Shown: positions 26,436-35,101, counted from the first letter of the stretch. The stretch: DNA of 64,000 nt from CAZWTD01 sp964637345 (GCA_964637345.1 CAZWTD010000002.1:1-64000); one strand, 5' to 3'. A program made the numbers and translations. Notes: a model not told the origin generated them from the sequence alone.

Positions 26436-27515
26436 ATGAAATACGTCATTTTGGCTGGCGGGGGAGGTACTCGACTTTGGCCCTTATCTCGATCGAGTCG
26501 GCCGAAGCAATTTCTGCGCCTTATCGACGATCGGACACTCCTTGAGTTGACGGTCGAGCGTTTGGGAAAAGATATTCCCAGCTCGAAGCTGTTTTTTTCG
26601 GTGACCGAGGAAACTGCCCATTTCGTGCGCGAACTTTTCCCCAAGGTAAGCGAAGATCAGCTCATTATTGAGCCTGAAAAGCGGGATACTGGTCCAGCCA
26701 TGGGTTTTGTCGCTGCTGTTCTCGAATTATCAGACCCGGATGAGCCGATCGCCTTTCTCCCCTCAGACCACTTTATTCGCGATACTGAGCGTTTTGTGCA
26801 ATCACTCCAGGTGGCTGATGACCTAATTCGGGAAACTGGCTGTCTTCTCGATATCGGAGTTATCCCAACTTGGCCGAATACGAACCTTGGCTATACCCGC
26901 GTAGGAGAGCGGAAATTCGAACGAAACGGGATCGCAATTCATCAATTTCGTGGACACACCGAAAAACCTCCAATCGAAGAAGCCGAAGCCTTCGTTGCAT
27001 CTGGTGAGTATCTTTGGCACGCGAATTATTACATGTGGACTCCTCGGCGTTTCCTTGAGGCGTATGAAACCTACGCTCCGGAAACGGCGGCAACGCTGCG
27101 GACGATTCAAAAACTGTGGAAGCAGGGAGATCGAGCCGGCGTCGCGCGTGAATATGCGACCCTCGAAAAGATTTCTATTGACTATGCAATTACCGAAAAA
27201 ATTGACCCAAGCCGAGTCCTTATCGTCCAGGCTCCGTTTGACTGGAGCGATGTCGGCCTCTGGAGCGTGTTAAAGAAACTTCGAGAAGAAAATCCGAATG
27301 ATAATGTAGCGTCCGGCTCGGAGCTTCTCGCGATCGATTCCCAGAATTGCCTTGTGTACGGCGAGAAAAAAAAGGTGATTGCGACCGTCGGAGTTCGTGA
27401 TTTACTGGTTGTTGATACTGGAGACGCTCTCCTTGTCTGTCGAAACGATCGCGATCAGGACATTAAGCTTGTCGTCGAAGAGTTGAAACGACGACAAAAG
27501 AACGAACTAACCTAA
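26436..27515 (+). CDS. manC: Mannose-1-phosphate guanylyltransferase
   Basis: 359 aa; GTP + mannose-1-phosphate to GDP-mannose. Nucleotidyltransferase signature AGGGGTRLWPLSRSSRPKQF (7-26). FLPSDHFI is the metal-binding/catalytic step (about residue 108), and GYTRVG near 153 and EKP near 175 match the family, as does FDWSDVGLWSVL near 268. It lacks the C-terminal phosphomannose isomerase domain, as in short ManC forms. It provides sugar donors for envelope glycans. The stop overlaps the mltG start (TAATG). Confidence 0.92.
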   Translation: MKYVILAGGGGTRLWPLSRSSRPKQFLRLIDDRTLLELTVERLGKDIPSSKLFFSVTEETAHFVRELFPKVSEDQLIIEPEKRDTGPAMGFVAAVLELSDPDEPIAFLPSDHFIRDTERFVQSLQVADDLIRETGCLLDIGVIPTWPNTNLGYTRVGERKFERNGIAIHQFRGHTEKPPIEEAEAFVASGEYLWHANYYMWTPRRFLEAYETYAPETAATLRTIQKLWKQGDRAGVAREYATLEKISIDYAITEKIDPSRVLIVQAPFDWSDVGLWSVLKKLREENPNDNVASGSELLAIDSQNCLVYGEKKKVIATVGVRDLLVVDTGDALLVCRNDRDQDIKLVVEELKRRQKNELT

Positions 27516-28570
27516 TGCGACGTTCGCTTCTCATTTTCTTCATTTGCTTCCTCGTCATTCTCGGCACTGGCGCCGTTGCCTGGTTTTGGTTTTCGGCACA
27601 GCTAGGAGCCGCTGATCCTGAAGGGAGCAGTCAGCGTTTTACTATTGCGAGCGGGGAGAGTAGTGAAGCAATTTCTAAAAGGCTTGATGAATCGGGGATT
27701 ATCCGAAGCTCGCTGGCTTTCCGGGTGTACACAGCTCTCGAAGGCCTTTCGAGCGGACTCCAAGCCGGCACCTACGATCTTTCTCCAAGCAGCAAGCTTG
27801 CCGACATCGCTCGTGAGCTGTCAGATGGAAAAGTGCTTAGCGATGAGATTAAGGTCGTCATCCCCGAAGGATTAACCAATGATCAACTTGCTGATCTCTT
27901 GGCCGATGAATTTTTGCCGTACCAAGAATCCGGGAGCGGCCTTAGCTCCAAGGCCCCATTAAAAGCAGCCTTTCTCGATTCTTTTTCCGGTGAAGATCTT
28001 ACGACGTCTGACTACCCTTTTCTTGAGGGTCGCCCAGCCGGCGCGTCGCTTGAGGGCTTTCTTTTCCCTGACACCTATTACTTTTTTAAGACTGCAACTC
28101 CCGAAGAAGTACGGAATCGACTCCTTGATACGTTCGAGGAGAAAGTTCCAGCCACGCTTCGCGCGGAAGCAGAATCACTCAATCGAGATTTTTTTGAAGT
28201 CTTGACCCTAGCGTCAATTCTTGAGAAAGAGCTTCGAACCAGCGCTGACCGAAAAGTTGCCGCCGATCTCTTTTGGCGAAGGCTTGATTCAGGGATGGCT
28301 CTTCAATCTGATGCGACGGTGAATTATGTAACGGGGAAGTCGAGGCTTCAGCCGACCTTAGACGATCTTGAGGTTGAAAGCCTGTACAACACCTATCTTC
28401 ATCCCGGTCTTCCGCCTGGACCAATTTCTCATCCAAGCCGCGACGCGATTGAGTCTGCGCTTGAACCAACGCCGAATGACTATGTGTACTATTTGAATGA
28501 TGCGTCGGGAAAAACGCATTTTGCGAAGACCTACGCTGAACATCTTGCGAATAAAGCAAAATATCTCTAA
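27515..28570 (+). CDS. mltG: Endolytic murein transglycosylase MltG
   Basis: 351 aa. One N-terminal membrane helix (residues 5-28), a LysM-like region (42-105), then the YceG catalytic domain with FLFPDTYYF (183-191) and the catalytic Glu in LTLASILEKE (E237). Near the C-terminus, YNTYLHPGLPPGPISHPS and a terminal YYLNDASGKTHFAKTYAEH match the family. It cuts nascent glycan strands near the membrane and limits their length. TAATG overlaps with both neighbours place it in one operon with manC and the UMP-kinase-like gene. Confidence 0.94.
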   Translation: MRRSLLIFFICFLVILGTGAVAWFWFSAQLGAADPEGSSQRFTIASGESSEAISKRLDESGIIRSSLAFRVYTALEGLSSGLQAGTYDLSPSSKLADIARELSDGKVLSDEIKVVIPEGLTNDQLADLLADEFLPYQESGSGLSSKAPLKAAFLDSFSGEDLTTSDYPFLEGRPAGASLEGFLFPDTYYFFKTATPEEVRNRLLDTFEEKVPATLRAEAESLNRDFFEVLTLASILEKELRTSADRKVAADLFWRRLDSGMALQSDATVNYVTGKSRLQPTLDDLEVESLYNTYLHPGLPPGPISHPSRDAIESALEPTPNDYVYYLNDASGKTHFAKTYAEHLANKAKYL

Positions 28571-29259
28571 TGAAGCCAAGTTCCTCAACCTTCGTTCTCT
28601 CACTTGGCGGGTCGCTTCTAGCGCCGAGCGAGCTTGATGTTGCGTATCTCAAGCGACTTCGTCGCTTCATCCTCGGCTGGGTTCGACGAGGAGCGCGTTT
28701 TGCAGTCATTACCGGCGGCGGCGACCTGAATCGTCGCTATAACGCTGCGACGCGCCGTGCTGCAGATATCCGTCCGGCAGATCTCGATTGGATCGGCATC
28801 GCGACGACAAAGCTTCACGCGCAGGTTGTCCGGGCTTTGTTTGGTACACGTGCATATGAGCACATTCTCGACAACCCTGAGCATCCGCCGAAAACGAAGC
28901 GCCCTATCCTCGTCGGCGGAGGATATGTCCCGGGAAGCTCAACTGATCTGGATGCAGTTCTTCTGGCGAAGGCCTGGGGCGCGAAGACGATTATCAACCT
29001 AACGAATACCAGTCATGTATATGATCGCGATCCGCGGAAGGACCCAAAGGCTAAGGCGCATTCGGAAATGACCTGGACGGCGTATCGAAAATTGATTCCA
29101 AAACGCTGGACGCCCCGACTTTCGACGCCCTTTGATCCGGTCGCGAGTCGGGAAGCCGAGCGGCTTGGGTTAACGGTTTGCATTCTCAACGGGCGAGATT
29201 TCTCGTCGTTTCAACGCTTGCTCAAAGGAAAGTCATTTAAAGGGACAAGGATCTCCTAG
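28570..29259 (+). CDS. UMP kinase-like amino acid kinase family protein (archaeal type)
   Basis: 229 aa. The amino-acid-kinase fold begins FVLSLGGSLLAPSELD (phosphate-binding GGS), then FAVITGGGDLNRRYNAA and ILVGGGYVPGSSTDLDAVLLAKAWGA (nucleotide and Asp region). TNTSHVYDRDP matches the GVYDxDP step of UMP kinases. The length and the short insert pattern are closer to the archaeal PyrH type than to the bacterial hexameric form. It would make UDP from UMP. TAATG overlap with mltG. Confidence 0.8.
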   Translation: MKPSSSTFVLSLGGSLLAPSELDVAYLKRLRRFILGWVRRGARFAVITGGGDLNRRYNAATRRAADIRPADLDWIGIATTKLHAQVVRALFGTRAYEHILDNPEHPPKTKRPILVGGGYVPGSSTDLDAVLLAKAWGAKTIINLTNTSHVYDRDPRKDPKAKAHSEMTWTAYRKLIPKRWTPRLSTPFDPVASREAERLGLTVCILNGRDFSSFQRLLKGKSFKGTRIS

Positions 29260-29266
29260 GGAACTC

Positions 29267-29295
29267 TTGACTATGCTTCATTCCTAGTGTACGCT
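29267..29295 (+). promoter_or_regulatory. Promoter of the rplJ-rplL operon
   Basis: -35 TTGACT (29267-29272), 17-bp spacer, -10 TACGCT (29290-29295). Start expected near 29302, about 8 nt after the upstream gene's stop region. Confidence 0.7.
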
Positions 29296-29301
29296 CTTTT
29301 T

Positions 29302-29427
29302 GCCTATCGAAGACCGTACGGTCCGGCAGTCGCCGGATTCAAACGCCAACCGTACCGAGGTAGCGCGAAATGCCCGAAAAGCGGGCAAATCAACGGTCTT
29401 CGAGGACCGTTTCTTTATTGAACACCT
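29302..29427 (+). ncRNA. Ribosomal protein L10 leader RNA
   Basis: 126-nt leader closed by a perfect 10-bp stem, CGAAGACCGT (29308-29317) with ACGGTCTTCG (29393-29402). Inside are a hairpin CCGGC-AGTC-GCCGG and a hairpin TGCCCG-AAAA-GCGGGCA. Position, size and a long closing stem fit the L10 autoregulatory leader, which binds the L10(L12)n complex. The segment has no coding feel in either strand. Confidence 0.75.
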
Positions 29428-29958
29428 ATGGGGAAAACCCGCACCCAGAAAGCTGAAGAACTCGATCGTCTGCGCGAGCGACTCGCCCGCATGAAGGTTG
29501 CCGTTATGACAACCTCAAGCCGTTTGACCGTTTCCGAAGAGACGGAGCTCCGCCGTTCGATGCGGAAATCGGAGGCCGATTATCTCATTATCAAGAAGAC
29601 CCTCCTGCGCCTCGCGCTCAAAGAAGCTGGCATTGATCCTGCCGGACTCGCGTCGCTCGATAAGCCCTTTAGCGTAACGCTCGGGTACGGCGATGAAGTC
29701 GGAGTTGCGAAAGCGCTTGCAGCGTTTAAAAAAGAGCATGAAGCAGTTGATTTCCTCGGCGGAATCCTCGACGGCCGCTACCTGAGCGCTGAAGAAGTGA
29801 AAGCCCTCGCGAAACTTCCGTCGAAGACCGAGATGCTTGGACAATTCGTCCGAACGCTCCAAGCGCCAGTCAGCGGATTTGCCTCGGTACTCCGCAACAA
29901 TATCTCGGGACTTCTTACCGTTCTTTCAGCCGTTCGAGATCAGAAATCAGCATCGTAA
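29428..29958 (+). CDS. rplJ: 50S ribosomal protein L10
   Basis: 176 aa. N-terminal rRNA-binding domain (KTRTQKAEELDRLRERLARMKVAVMTTS…) with LRRSMRKSEADYLIIKKTLLRLAL, and a C-terminal helix for docking L12 dimers. The stalk base protein and the likely autoregulator of the leader upstream. No Shine-Dalgarno; the start is preceded by TTTATTGAA and 5 nt, the same element as before rplL. Confidence 0.95.
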   Translation: MGKTRTQKAEELDRLRERLARMKVAVMTTSSRLTVSEETELRRSMRKSEADYLIIKKTLLRLALKEAGIDPAGLASLDKPFSVTLGYGDEVGVAKALAAFKKEHEAVDFLGGILDGRYLSAEEVKALAKLPSKTEMLGQFVRTLQAPVSGFASVLRNNISGLLTVLSAVRDQKSAS

Positions 29959-29985
29959 TCTTTACCAGTTATTTATTGAATCACT

Positions 29986-30402
29986 ATGTCAGACGAAAGC
30001 ACGCAAGCGAATGAGACCGTCGAGGTTCCGGAAAAGTTTAAGGCCCTCGTTGAGCAGATTGAGAAACTCAACGTCCTCGAGCTTTCCGAACTCGTTAAGG
30101 TTCTTGAAAAGAAATTTGGCGTTTCCGCCCAAGCCGCTCCGATGATGATGGCGGCCGCCCCAGCCGGGGAAGCGGCAGCTGCTGAAGAGAAGTCTTCGTT
30201 CAACGTCGAGCTGACCGAAGCTGGCGCGAACAAAATTGCCGTCATTAAGGTTGTCCGAGAGTTAACCCAGAAGGGTCTCAAGGAAGCGAAAGACCTTGTC
30301 GACGGAGCTCCGAAAGTGATAAAAGAAGGCGCGACCAAGGAAGAAGCGGAAGATATGAAGAAGAAGCTTGAGGAAGCAGGTGGAAAGGTGACGCTGAAAT
30401 AA
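29986..30402 (+). CDS. rplL: 50S ribosomal protein L7/L12
   Basis: 138 aa, slightly longer than usual because of an N-terminal extension of about 15 residues. N-terminal dimerisation domain ([31 protein letters not shown]), an Ala-rich hinge (residues 48-65), and the C-terminal factor-binding domain ([35 protein letters not shown]…). Forms the ribosomal stalk that recruits GTPase factors. Initiation element TTTATTGAA-N5-ATG, no Shine-Dalgarno. Followed by a strong terminator. Confidence 0.97.
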   Translation: MSDESTQANETVEVPEKFKALVEQIEKLNVLELSELVKVLEKKFGVSAQAAPMMMAAAPAGEAAAAEEKSSFNVELTEAGANKIAVIKVVRELTQKGLKEAKDLVDGAPKVIKEGATKEEAEDMKKKLEEAGGKVTLK

Positions 30403-30463
30403 TCATTTCAGTTTTATCCTAAGCAACCGCGAAGGATCTCAGCTAGCTTTCAACGATTTTCAA

Positions 30464-30493
30464 CCAAAAGGACGGGCGAGCCCGTCCTTTTGG
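30464..30493. terminator. Bidirectional terminator after rplL
   Basis: Arms CCAAAAGGACGGGC (30464-30477) and GCCCGTCCTTTTGG (30480-30493), followed by ATTTT. Serves rplL and the convergent gene ending at 30507. Confidence 0.85.
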
Positions 30494-30506
30494 ATTTTAC
30501 CTAGCA

Positions 30507-32747
30507 CTATGCGTCTTCGTTCAGGCTTATTCGATAGATGAGGTTGCCGTTGAGGATATAGGCGCTCTCGCCGTTGTCTTCAATCGCGAAGTCGCGAAGA
30601 TCAGTAAAGGCTGGGGAGGTGAATTGAGCCTGGAATTGCCCTGACTTCGAGAAGAGGACAAGGCGGCGACCACTCGCATCGAGAACGTAGATTCGATCCG
30701 AATTTTCACTTGTCCAAAGCTTTACTCCGGACGCTAAGGGAGGATCGACTGGCCCGAGACTGAAATCATCAAGCCGGCCCTGGGTAAAGCGTCGAACTCC
30801 GCCGTCCTGGTTAAGCACGTATACTGACCCATCAACCGCGAGTGATACGCCGTTGACCAAGCTGACATCAGAGTCTTGAATCCAAGCGGAACCAGTACCG
30901 AAACCGTTCGTTCCAAGTTGATAGCGAAAGATTTGATTATTTTTCGTGTCGAGGAGATAGATTCGCGATTGATAGGTTGCGAGCGCGGTGATTGCCCGGT
31001 CCGCATTTACTGAGGTGAAATCTAAAGAGCGCGTTCGGTCGGTTGACAGCGAAAGGTCAAAGAACGCGTCGAGTCCATCCGAAAAAACAAGGCTTTGTCC
31101 GATGCTTGCTCCGAAACGAAGAGGTTCCGAAGTATCATTCGGATTCTCAATCAGCGTTGAGGATCCGTCGCCCGGGTTGATACGGAGCGCCTGATCAGCT
31201 CCGTTGCCAGCGAAGAGTTCTCCGTTACGGAAGACGAGAAATTCGGAACCCTGACCGGTAACGACGTTACCCACGTCAGCAACTTGGGTCGGGGAGTCAA
31301 TGGTCACTAAGTGACGAGTTCTTTCGCGGATTTGGTTGACTGACTCAGCGAGGTTTTGCAGAGTAGAATCATTCGGGTGTTGTTCCGGCTCTAAGGTTGC
31401 CAGCAAGTCAACCGCTTCAGCTATTAAACGGCCAGCTCGGGTTTCGTCGTCATACGACAGGGCCGCTTCTGCATCAAAGGTCTTTTGCTCGATAGCGGTA
31501 ATCGTTTCTTGACGAACACTCGTGGTTGTTTCCGATTCATTGCGTCGGCCCATCGAGACGATGCTTTGCGCAAAGAAAAAGAGAAGCGCGACAATAGCCA
31601 GGAAAAGAGCTTTCCTGGTAAAGGACCACCTCGGGAAGCTCGCAACGAGCCGTGCAATTGCGTCGGCAATTCGTCTAGGTATAGTCTTCGCTGAGGCCAA
31701 AACCGTTCCGCGTTGTCGAAAAACCGTTTGAACGCTTTTGGCGACTGCTCGTCCGCCTTGGAGGGGAAGCGCGGTGAGTGATGATGCGGCCGGACGTCGA
31801 GTCTGCTGGGGTAAAGTAGGAGACTCGGTCCGAGATCGATCTCCGCCGCGTTGCACGGGTTGATTACCGCGAACGTTTGCCGCCATCTGTTGGGCGCCCC
31901 GGAGAAGCGTTCCGAGGAAGCGGCGCGCAACAAGCCAAAGTGACGGAGTAAGAAGACGCTGCGTTGCTTCTTCTCGGGCGATTAAATCGTCCATTGATGA
32001 TCGAGTTTGAACCGTCAGCAAAGTCGGCATCGGCTGAGCGACAGACGCGGGGGTTTCAAGTTCCTCACGAACGGGTACTGCGTGGGCGAGGAGCGCAGCA
32101 AACGCGGTTCGCGGAGGCGCTTCAGCGAGGAGTTCGTCAAGGTGTCGAACCGCATCAAGCGGCGGTCGATCAAGAACAATGCGCTTGAGTTTTTCGAGCG
32201 AAAGGTAGTCGAGGAGGCTTGGAGTGAAGAATACGAGGTAGTCGTCTTCTTGGAGTTCGCCAGTGATAATGTTCGAGAAGATTTTCAGCGGGTTAACTTT
32301 GCGTTCTTCGGGTCCGGCTGAATCAACAATGTCGACAATTCTTCCCCGGTGGACGAGCGTTGCGTGGATCTGGCCAATATGGGTCAGGATGAGCGTTTGA
32401 TCCTTCAATACCCCGAGAATGATATTGAAATGGTCGAGCCAGTCGGTCATTCCGCCCTCAATCAGTCGCTTGAGCTGTTCGTTTACGTGTTGGAGGGCCT
32501 GCTCAAAGGCGGTCTCAAGGCGAAGTTGAGGGCCCTGATAATAGGCCCGGCGCATCTCATCCTGGAGTATTTCAATGAGCTCCGTGTTCATCGGAGCCCT
32601 GGAGCCAATTTCGACAACAAGAAAGAGCCGCCCGAAGGTTCTTAGCTCGAGCGGTGTCGGCTGGGCAACGGAAACATGGACTGTTGAAACGCTCTTCTCT
32701 GGGTCATAGAGAAGGAAGGTTTCGAGTTCGTGGGACAGTTGTGGCAT
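30507..32747 (-). CDS. PP2C-like cytoplasmic domain, membrane helix and extracellular beta-propeller
   Basis: 746 aa. Residues 1-225 resemble a PP2C/SpoIIE-type phosphatase fold: RLFLVVEIGS, ILTHIGQIHATLVHRGRIVDI and DYLVFFTPSLLDYLS match GDSRAYL-like and SDGLTD-like steps, but the metal-binding Asp residues are replaced. A disordered linker covers 230-375. One membrane helix is at 379-399. A beta-propeller-like region (about 500-746, repeated …VYVLNQDGGVRRF…, …IYVLDASGRRLVLFS…) lies outside. Possibly a signal-sensing pseudo-phosphatase; inference only. The start at 32747 (MPQLSHELE) follows a divergent promoter by about 65 nt. Confidence 0.7.
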   Translation of the reverse strand: MPQLSHELETFLLYDPEKSVSTVHVSVAQPTPLELRTFGRLFLVVEIGSRAPMNTELIEILQDEMRRAYYQGPQLRLETAFEQALQHVNEQLKRLIEGGMTDWLDHFNIILGVLKDQTLILTHIGQIHATLVHRGRIVDIVDSAGPEERKVNPLKIFSNIITGELQEDDYLVFFTPSLLDYLSLEKLKRIVLDRPPLDAVRHLDELLAEAPPRTAFAALLAHAVPVREELETPASVAQPMPTLLTVQTRSSMDDLIAREEATQRLLTPSLWLVARRFLGTLLRGAQQMAANVRGNQPVQRGGDRSRTESPTLPQQTRRPAASSLTALPLQGGRAVAKSVQTVFRQRGTVLASAKTIPRRIADAIARLVASFPRWSFTRKALFLAIVALLFFFAQSIVSMGRRNESETTTSVRQETITAIEQKTFDAEAALSYDDETRAGRLIAEAVDLLATLEPEQHPNDSTLQNLAESVNQIRERTRHLVTIDSPTQVADVGNVVTGQGSEFLVFRNGELFAGNGADQALRINPGDGSSTLIENPNDTSEPLRFGASIGQSLVFSDGLDAFFDLSLSTDRTRSLDFTSVNADRAITALATYQSRIYLLDTKNNQIFRYQLGTNGFGTGSAWIQDSDVSLVNGVSLAVDGSVYVLNQDGGVRRFTQGRLDDFSLGPVDPPLASGVKLWTSENSDRIYVLDASGRRLVLFSKSGQFQAQFTSPAFTDLRDFAIEDNGESAYILNGNLIYRISLNEDA

Positions 32748-32790
32748 GTCGCAGACGTCGGCCGGCCCAAGTGGTACGAAGCGGGCCAGC

Positions 32791-32840
32791 TTGCGGTTGA
32801 AAACGACCTTGAGTATACTGAAAATACGCAAAAACGACAA
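32791..32840. promoter_or_regulatory. Overlapping divergent promoters sharing one palindromic -10
   Basis: AGTATACT (32812-32819) reads TATACT on both strands. Rightward: -35 TTGCGG (32791-32796), 17 bp, TATACT 32814-32819. Leftward: -35 TTGTCG (32840-32835), 17 bp, TATACT 32817-32812. The two transcripts would start on opposite sides of one site, so polymerase cannot use both at once. Confidence 0.7.
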
Positions 32841-32875
32841 GCCGCTCGGCGAGTGGCTGACGTAGCCGCACTCCC

Positions 32876-33502
32876 ATGCTTGATACCCTCTTTGGATCAC
32901 GAACCCGCGCGAAACTCCTCCGACTCTTCTTTGCTCATCCGAAAGAGCCCTTTTACGTGCGTGAGATTTGCCGGAAACTCGACGAGCACTTGAATGCAGT
33001 TCGGCGAGAACTTGTTCATCTCACGGACCTCGATCTCATCCGTGAAGAAGAGCGCGATCATAAAAAGTACTACTCGGTGAACACGAATTTTGTTCTCTAT
33101 CCGGAGCTTCGTGCGCTCGTCCTCAAAACCCAGGTTATGTTTCAGCGTAACTTCCTTGAGGCGGTACGGGGTATTGGGTCCGTAAAGCTCCTCGTCCTTA
33201 CCGGGGTTTTTGTCGGGCTTCCCGACACCTTGACTGACGTGCTCATTGTCGGAAAGATTAATCGCCCAAAACTTCGGAGGCTTCTAGGCTTACTTCAGGA
33301 ACATGTTGAGCAGCCGATTCGCTACACCCTTTTTTCGACCCGCGAGTTTACGTATCGAAACGATTTAACGGATCGTTTTATCTATCACATTCTCGAAAAC
33401 AAAAAGATTGTTATGGTTGATCATATTGATGCGATGCTTAAGCGGGCGGCGCTGAAAAAAGCCGACGAGGCGAAACGTGAACCAGAAACAAAGAATTCTT
33501 AA
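32876..33502 (+). CDS. Winged-helix transcriptional regulator with C-terminal nucleotidyltransferase-like domain
   Basis: 208 aa. Residues 1-65 form a winged helix (LFGSRTRAKLLRLFFAHPKEPFYVREICRKLDEHLNAVRRELVHL…). Residues 75-190 look like a small nucleotidyltransferase-type fold (VLTGVFVGLPDTLTDVLIVGKINRPKLRRLL…VEQPIRYTLFSTREFTYR). Members are frequent in Patescibacteria, target unknown. It shares its promoter with the divergent 32747 gene, so it could control it. No Shine-Dalgarno. The next gene begins inside its last 26 nt. Confidence 0.72.
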   Translation: MLDTLFGSRTRAKLLRLFFAHPKEPFYVREICRKLDEHLNAVRRELVHLTDLDLIREEERDHKKYYSVNTNFVLYPELRALVLKTQVMFQRNFLEAVRGIGSVKLLVLTGVFVGLPDTLTDVLIVGKINRPKLRRLLGLLQEHVEQPIRYTLFSTREFTYRNDLTDRFIYHILENKKIVMVDHIDAMLKRAALKKADEAKREPETKNS

Positions 33503-33914
33503 GAATTCCAAAGCGCAGCATTGGCTTATCCTGGACACACGCAACCCGCAATGTGCGGTTATCGGCTTGTTTCGAGTAAAAACTTTTTCCTTTCGGCGCG
33601 AAATTCGACGAAGACATCAAAAGCCCATTCCACTTCTCGCTGAAGTGGACCGTCTCCTTAAGGGTAGAGGCACGCTCGCTGGTCTTTGCTTTGTAAATGC
33701 CCCCGGTGGATTTACCAGTTTACGAACCGGCCTTGTTCTTGCTCAAACACTAGCCTTCGCTCGAACTATTCCGCTCATCGAGCTCACCTCAAGCGATCCG
33801 AAAAGTATTTCAGCGGCAATTCGGCGAGCAAAGAAGGTAGCGCAGCTTCAGTACGGCCGTGCTCCATCGATCACTCTACCTCGATCGAATCCTACGCGGA
33901 AACCATCGGCGTAA
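33477..33914 (+). CDS. TsaB-like protein (N-terminal ASKHA half)
   Basis: 145 aa, GTG start overlapping the previous gene by 26 nt. WLILDTRNPQ at the start and LAGLCFVNAPGGFTSLRTGLVLAQTLAFARTIPLIEL match the TsaB (YeaZ) pattern …GPGSFTGLRIG…AKGLA…. TsaB pairs with TsaD in t6A37 tRNA modification. The usual C-terminal half is missing, so it may be a minimal TsaB or a degenerate copy. Its 3' end overlaps the convergent polymerase gene by 23 nt. Confidence 0.6.
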   Translation: MNQKQRILKNSKAQHWLILDTRNPQCAVIGLFRVKTFSFRREIRRRHQKPIPLLAEVDRLLKGRGTLAGLCFVNAPGGFTSLRTGLVLAQTLAFARTIPLIELTSSDPKSISAAIRRAKKVAQLQYGRAPSITLPRSNPTRKPSA

Positions 33915-35064
33915 ATCCCGGGGCGAGTAGCTGCGCTCCAAAGCCCTCAACGCGTCCGCGCAAGCCGCGGATGGCAGCCTGAATGCGATCGCTATTCCAA
34001 AGCGCACTTGAATGAGCTGCTCCGCGCGTTTCGAGCTGTTCGAAGCTTACGGTGAGCGAGTGAATGCTTAGGGATAGTCCAAGTGTATCCAGGAATATCC
34101 GTCGGACGAGGGATGCAAAGGTAGTGCGCGACCGCAGATCAGACAGCTCAATGCGGCGTTGGTGGGTTTGGCCTTTATTGTCCGTCATTCGGAGAGTAAG
34201 AAAACCCGCCGAGCGGCCTTGCGACTGAAGTGCCCGTACGCCTTTCTCGGTAAGGTGCTGAACTGCTGAAATAAGCCAGTCCGTATTTTGAACTGGTTGC
34301 TCGAAGGTTAAGCTTCGGCTGAGACTTTTTGTTAGGGCAACTGGAGTGATGTTGCTTTCGTCCCGGCCTTGAGCTTCTCGTTGCCAAATGAGACCGGCCT
34401 GACCAAACTGTTTTTCCAACCAGGCGTCCGAGGCCTGGGCGAGCTGACCGAGAGTTGAGATCCCGTGTGCGATAAGAAAGTCCCGTGCGCGTTCGCCCAG
34501 CGAATAGAGCCGTTGAAGCGGGAGCGGGTAGAGGTAGGCCCGTTCGTCTCCATTCGGGATCATTGTTATTCCATTGGGACGCTTATGACTTGAAGCAGCA
34601 TAGGCAACCGCTTTCGTTTGTCCGATGCCGATGCTTGCGGTTAGTCCTAGCTCCTTTTCAATCGATCGTTGAAGTGAAACAGCGAGATCGGCGGGCGCGC
34701 TTCTCGCAAAACGCTCGTCGCTAAGATCAAGAAAGGCCTCGTCGAGAAGCCGAGGTTCAATTCGATCGGCGTAGCGGAGAAGGAGCGAAAAGAAGCTTCG
34801 AGAGCGGCGCTCGGCTTCTTGGAGGTCAAGCGGTTGAGCGACAACGAGAGGGCAAAGGCGAAGCGCCTCGGAAGCCTGAAGACCAGGGCGAAGTCCAAGA
34901 CGGCGCGCGAGAGCGTTAAGGGCGAGAATCGGGCCATTTGCATTTCCATTAGTCACTACTAATGGTCGGCCTGACCATTCTGGACGTCGCTGGGTTTCAA
35001 TTGAGGTCAAAAAACTATCGAGGCGGATATGGAGAATAAGGCGAGGGGAGTGCGGGGTATGCAT
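33892..35064 (-). CDS. Y-family DNA polymerase-like protein with altered catalytic site (ImuB/DinB-like)
   Basis: 390 aa with the complete Y-family layout. Palm motif LHIRLDSFLTSIE (12-24) carries Arg at position 14, where Y-family enzymes have the first metal-binding Asp. The second Asp (16) and LLDEAFLDL (D108, E109) are kept. HhH thumb (LYSLGERARDFLIAHGISTLGQLA) and little finger (…SLSRSLTFEQPV…) are present. Loss of one of three carboxylates suggests weak or no polymerase activity, as in ImuB. It lies 37 nt downstream of lexA and has a LexA-type repeat at its own start. The shorter start at 35064 is chosen because the longer one overlaps lexA. Confidence 0.82.
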   Translation of the reverse strand: MHTPHSPRLILHIRLDSFLTSIETQRRPEWSGRPLVVTNGNANGPILALNALARRLGLRPGLQASEALRLCPLVVAQPLDLQEAERRSRSFFSLLLRYADRIEPRLLDEAFLDLSDERFARSAPADLAVSLQRSIEKELGLTASIGIGQTKAVAYAASSHKRPNGITMIPNGDERAYLYPLPLQRLYSLGERARDFLIAHGISTLGQLAQASDAWLEKQFGQAGLIWQREAQGRDESNITPVALTKSLSRSLTFEQPVQNTDWLISAVQHLTEKGVRALQSQGRSAGFLTLRMTDNKGQTHQRRIELSDLRSRTTFASLVRRIFLDTLGLSLSIHSLTVSFEQLETRGAAHSSALWNSDRIQAAIRGLRGRVEGFGAQLLAPGFTPMVSA

Positions 35065-35067
35065 AGG

Positions 35068-35083
35068 CCGAAGAAAAACCGAA
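35068..35083 (-). promoter_or_regulatory. Candidate LexA operator before the Y-family polymerase
   Basis: Direct repeat TTCGG-N6-TTCGG (minus strand), 11-bp period, ending 3 nt before the start codon. It matches 15 of 16 bases of the repeat in the lexA promoter. Confidence 0.6.
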
Positions 35084-35101
35084 GGATAAAAGGAAAAAAA
35101 T

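Noticed and set aside
29300..29494. Small open frame over the rplJ leader
   Set aside because: It lies on the structured L10 leader and runs into rplJ in another frame.
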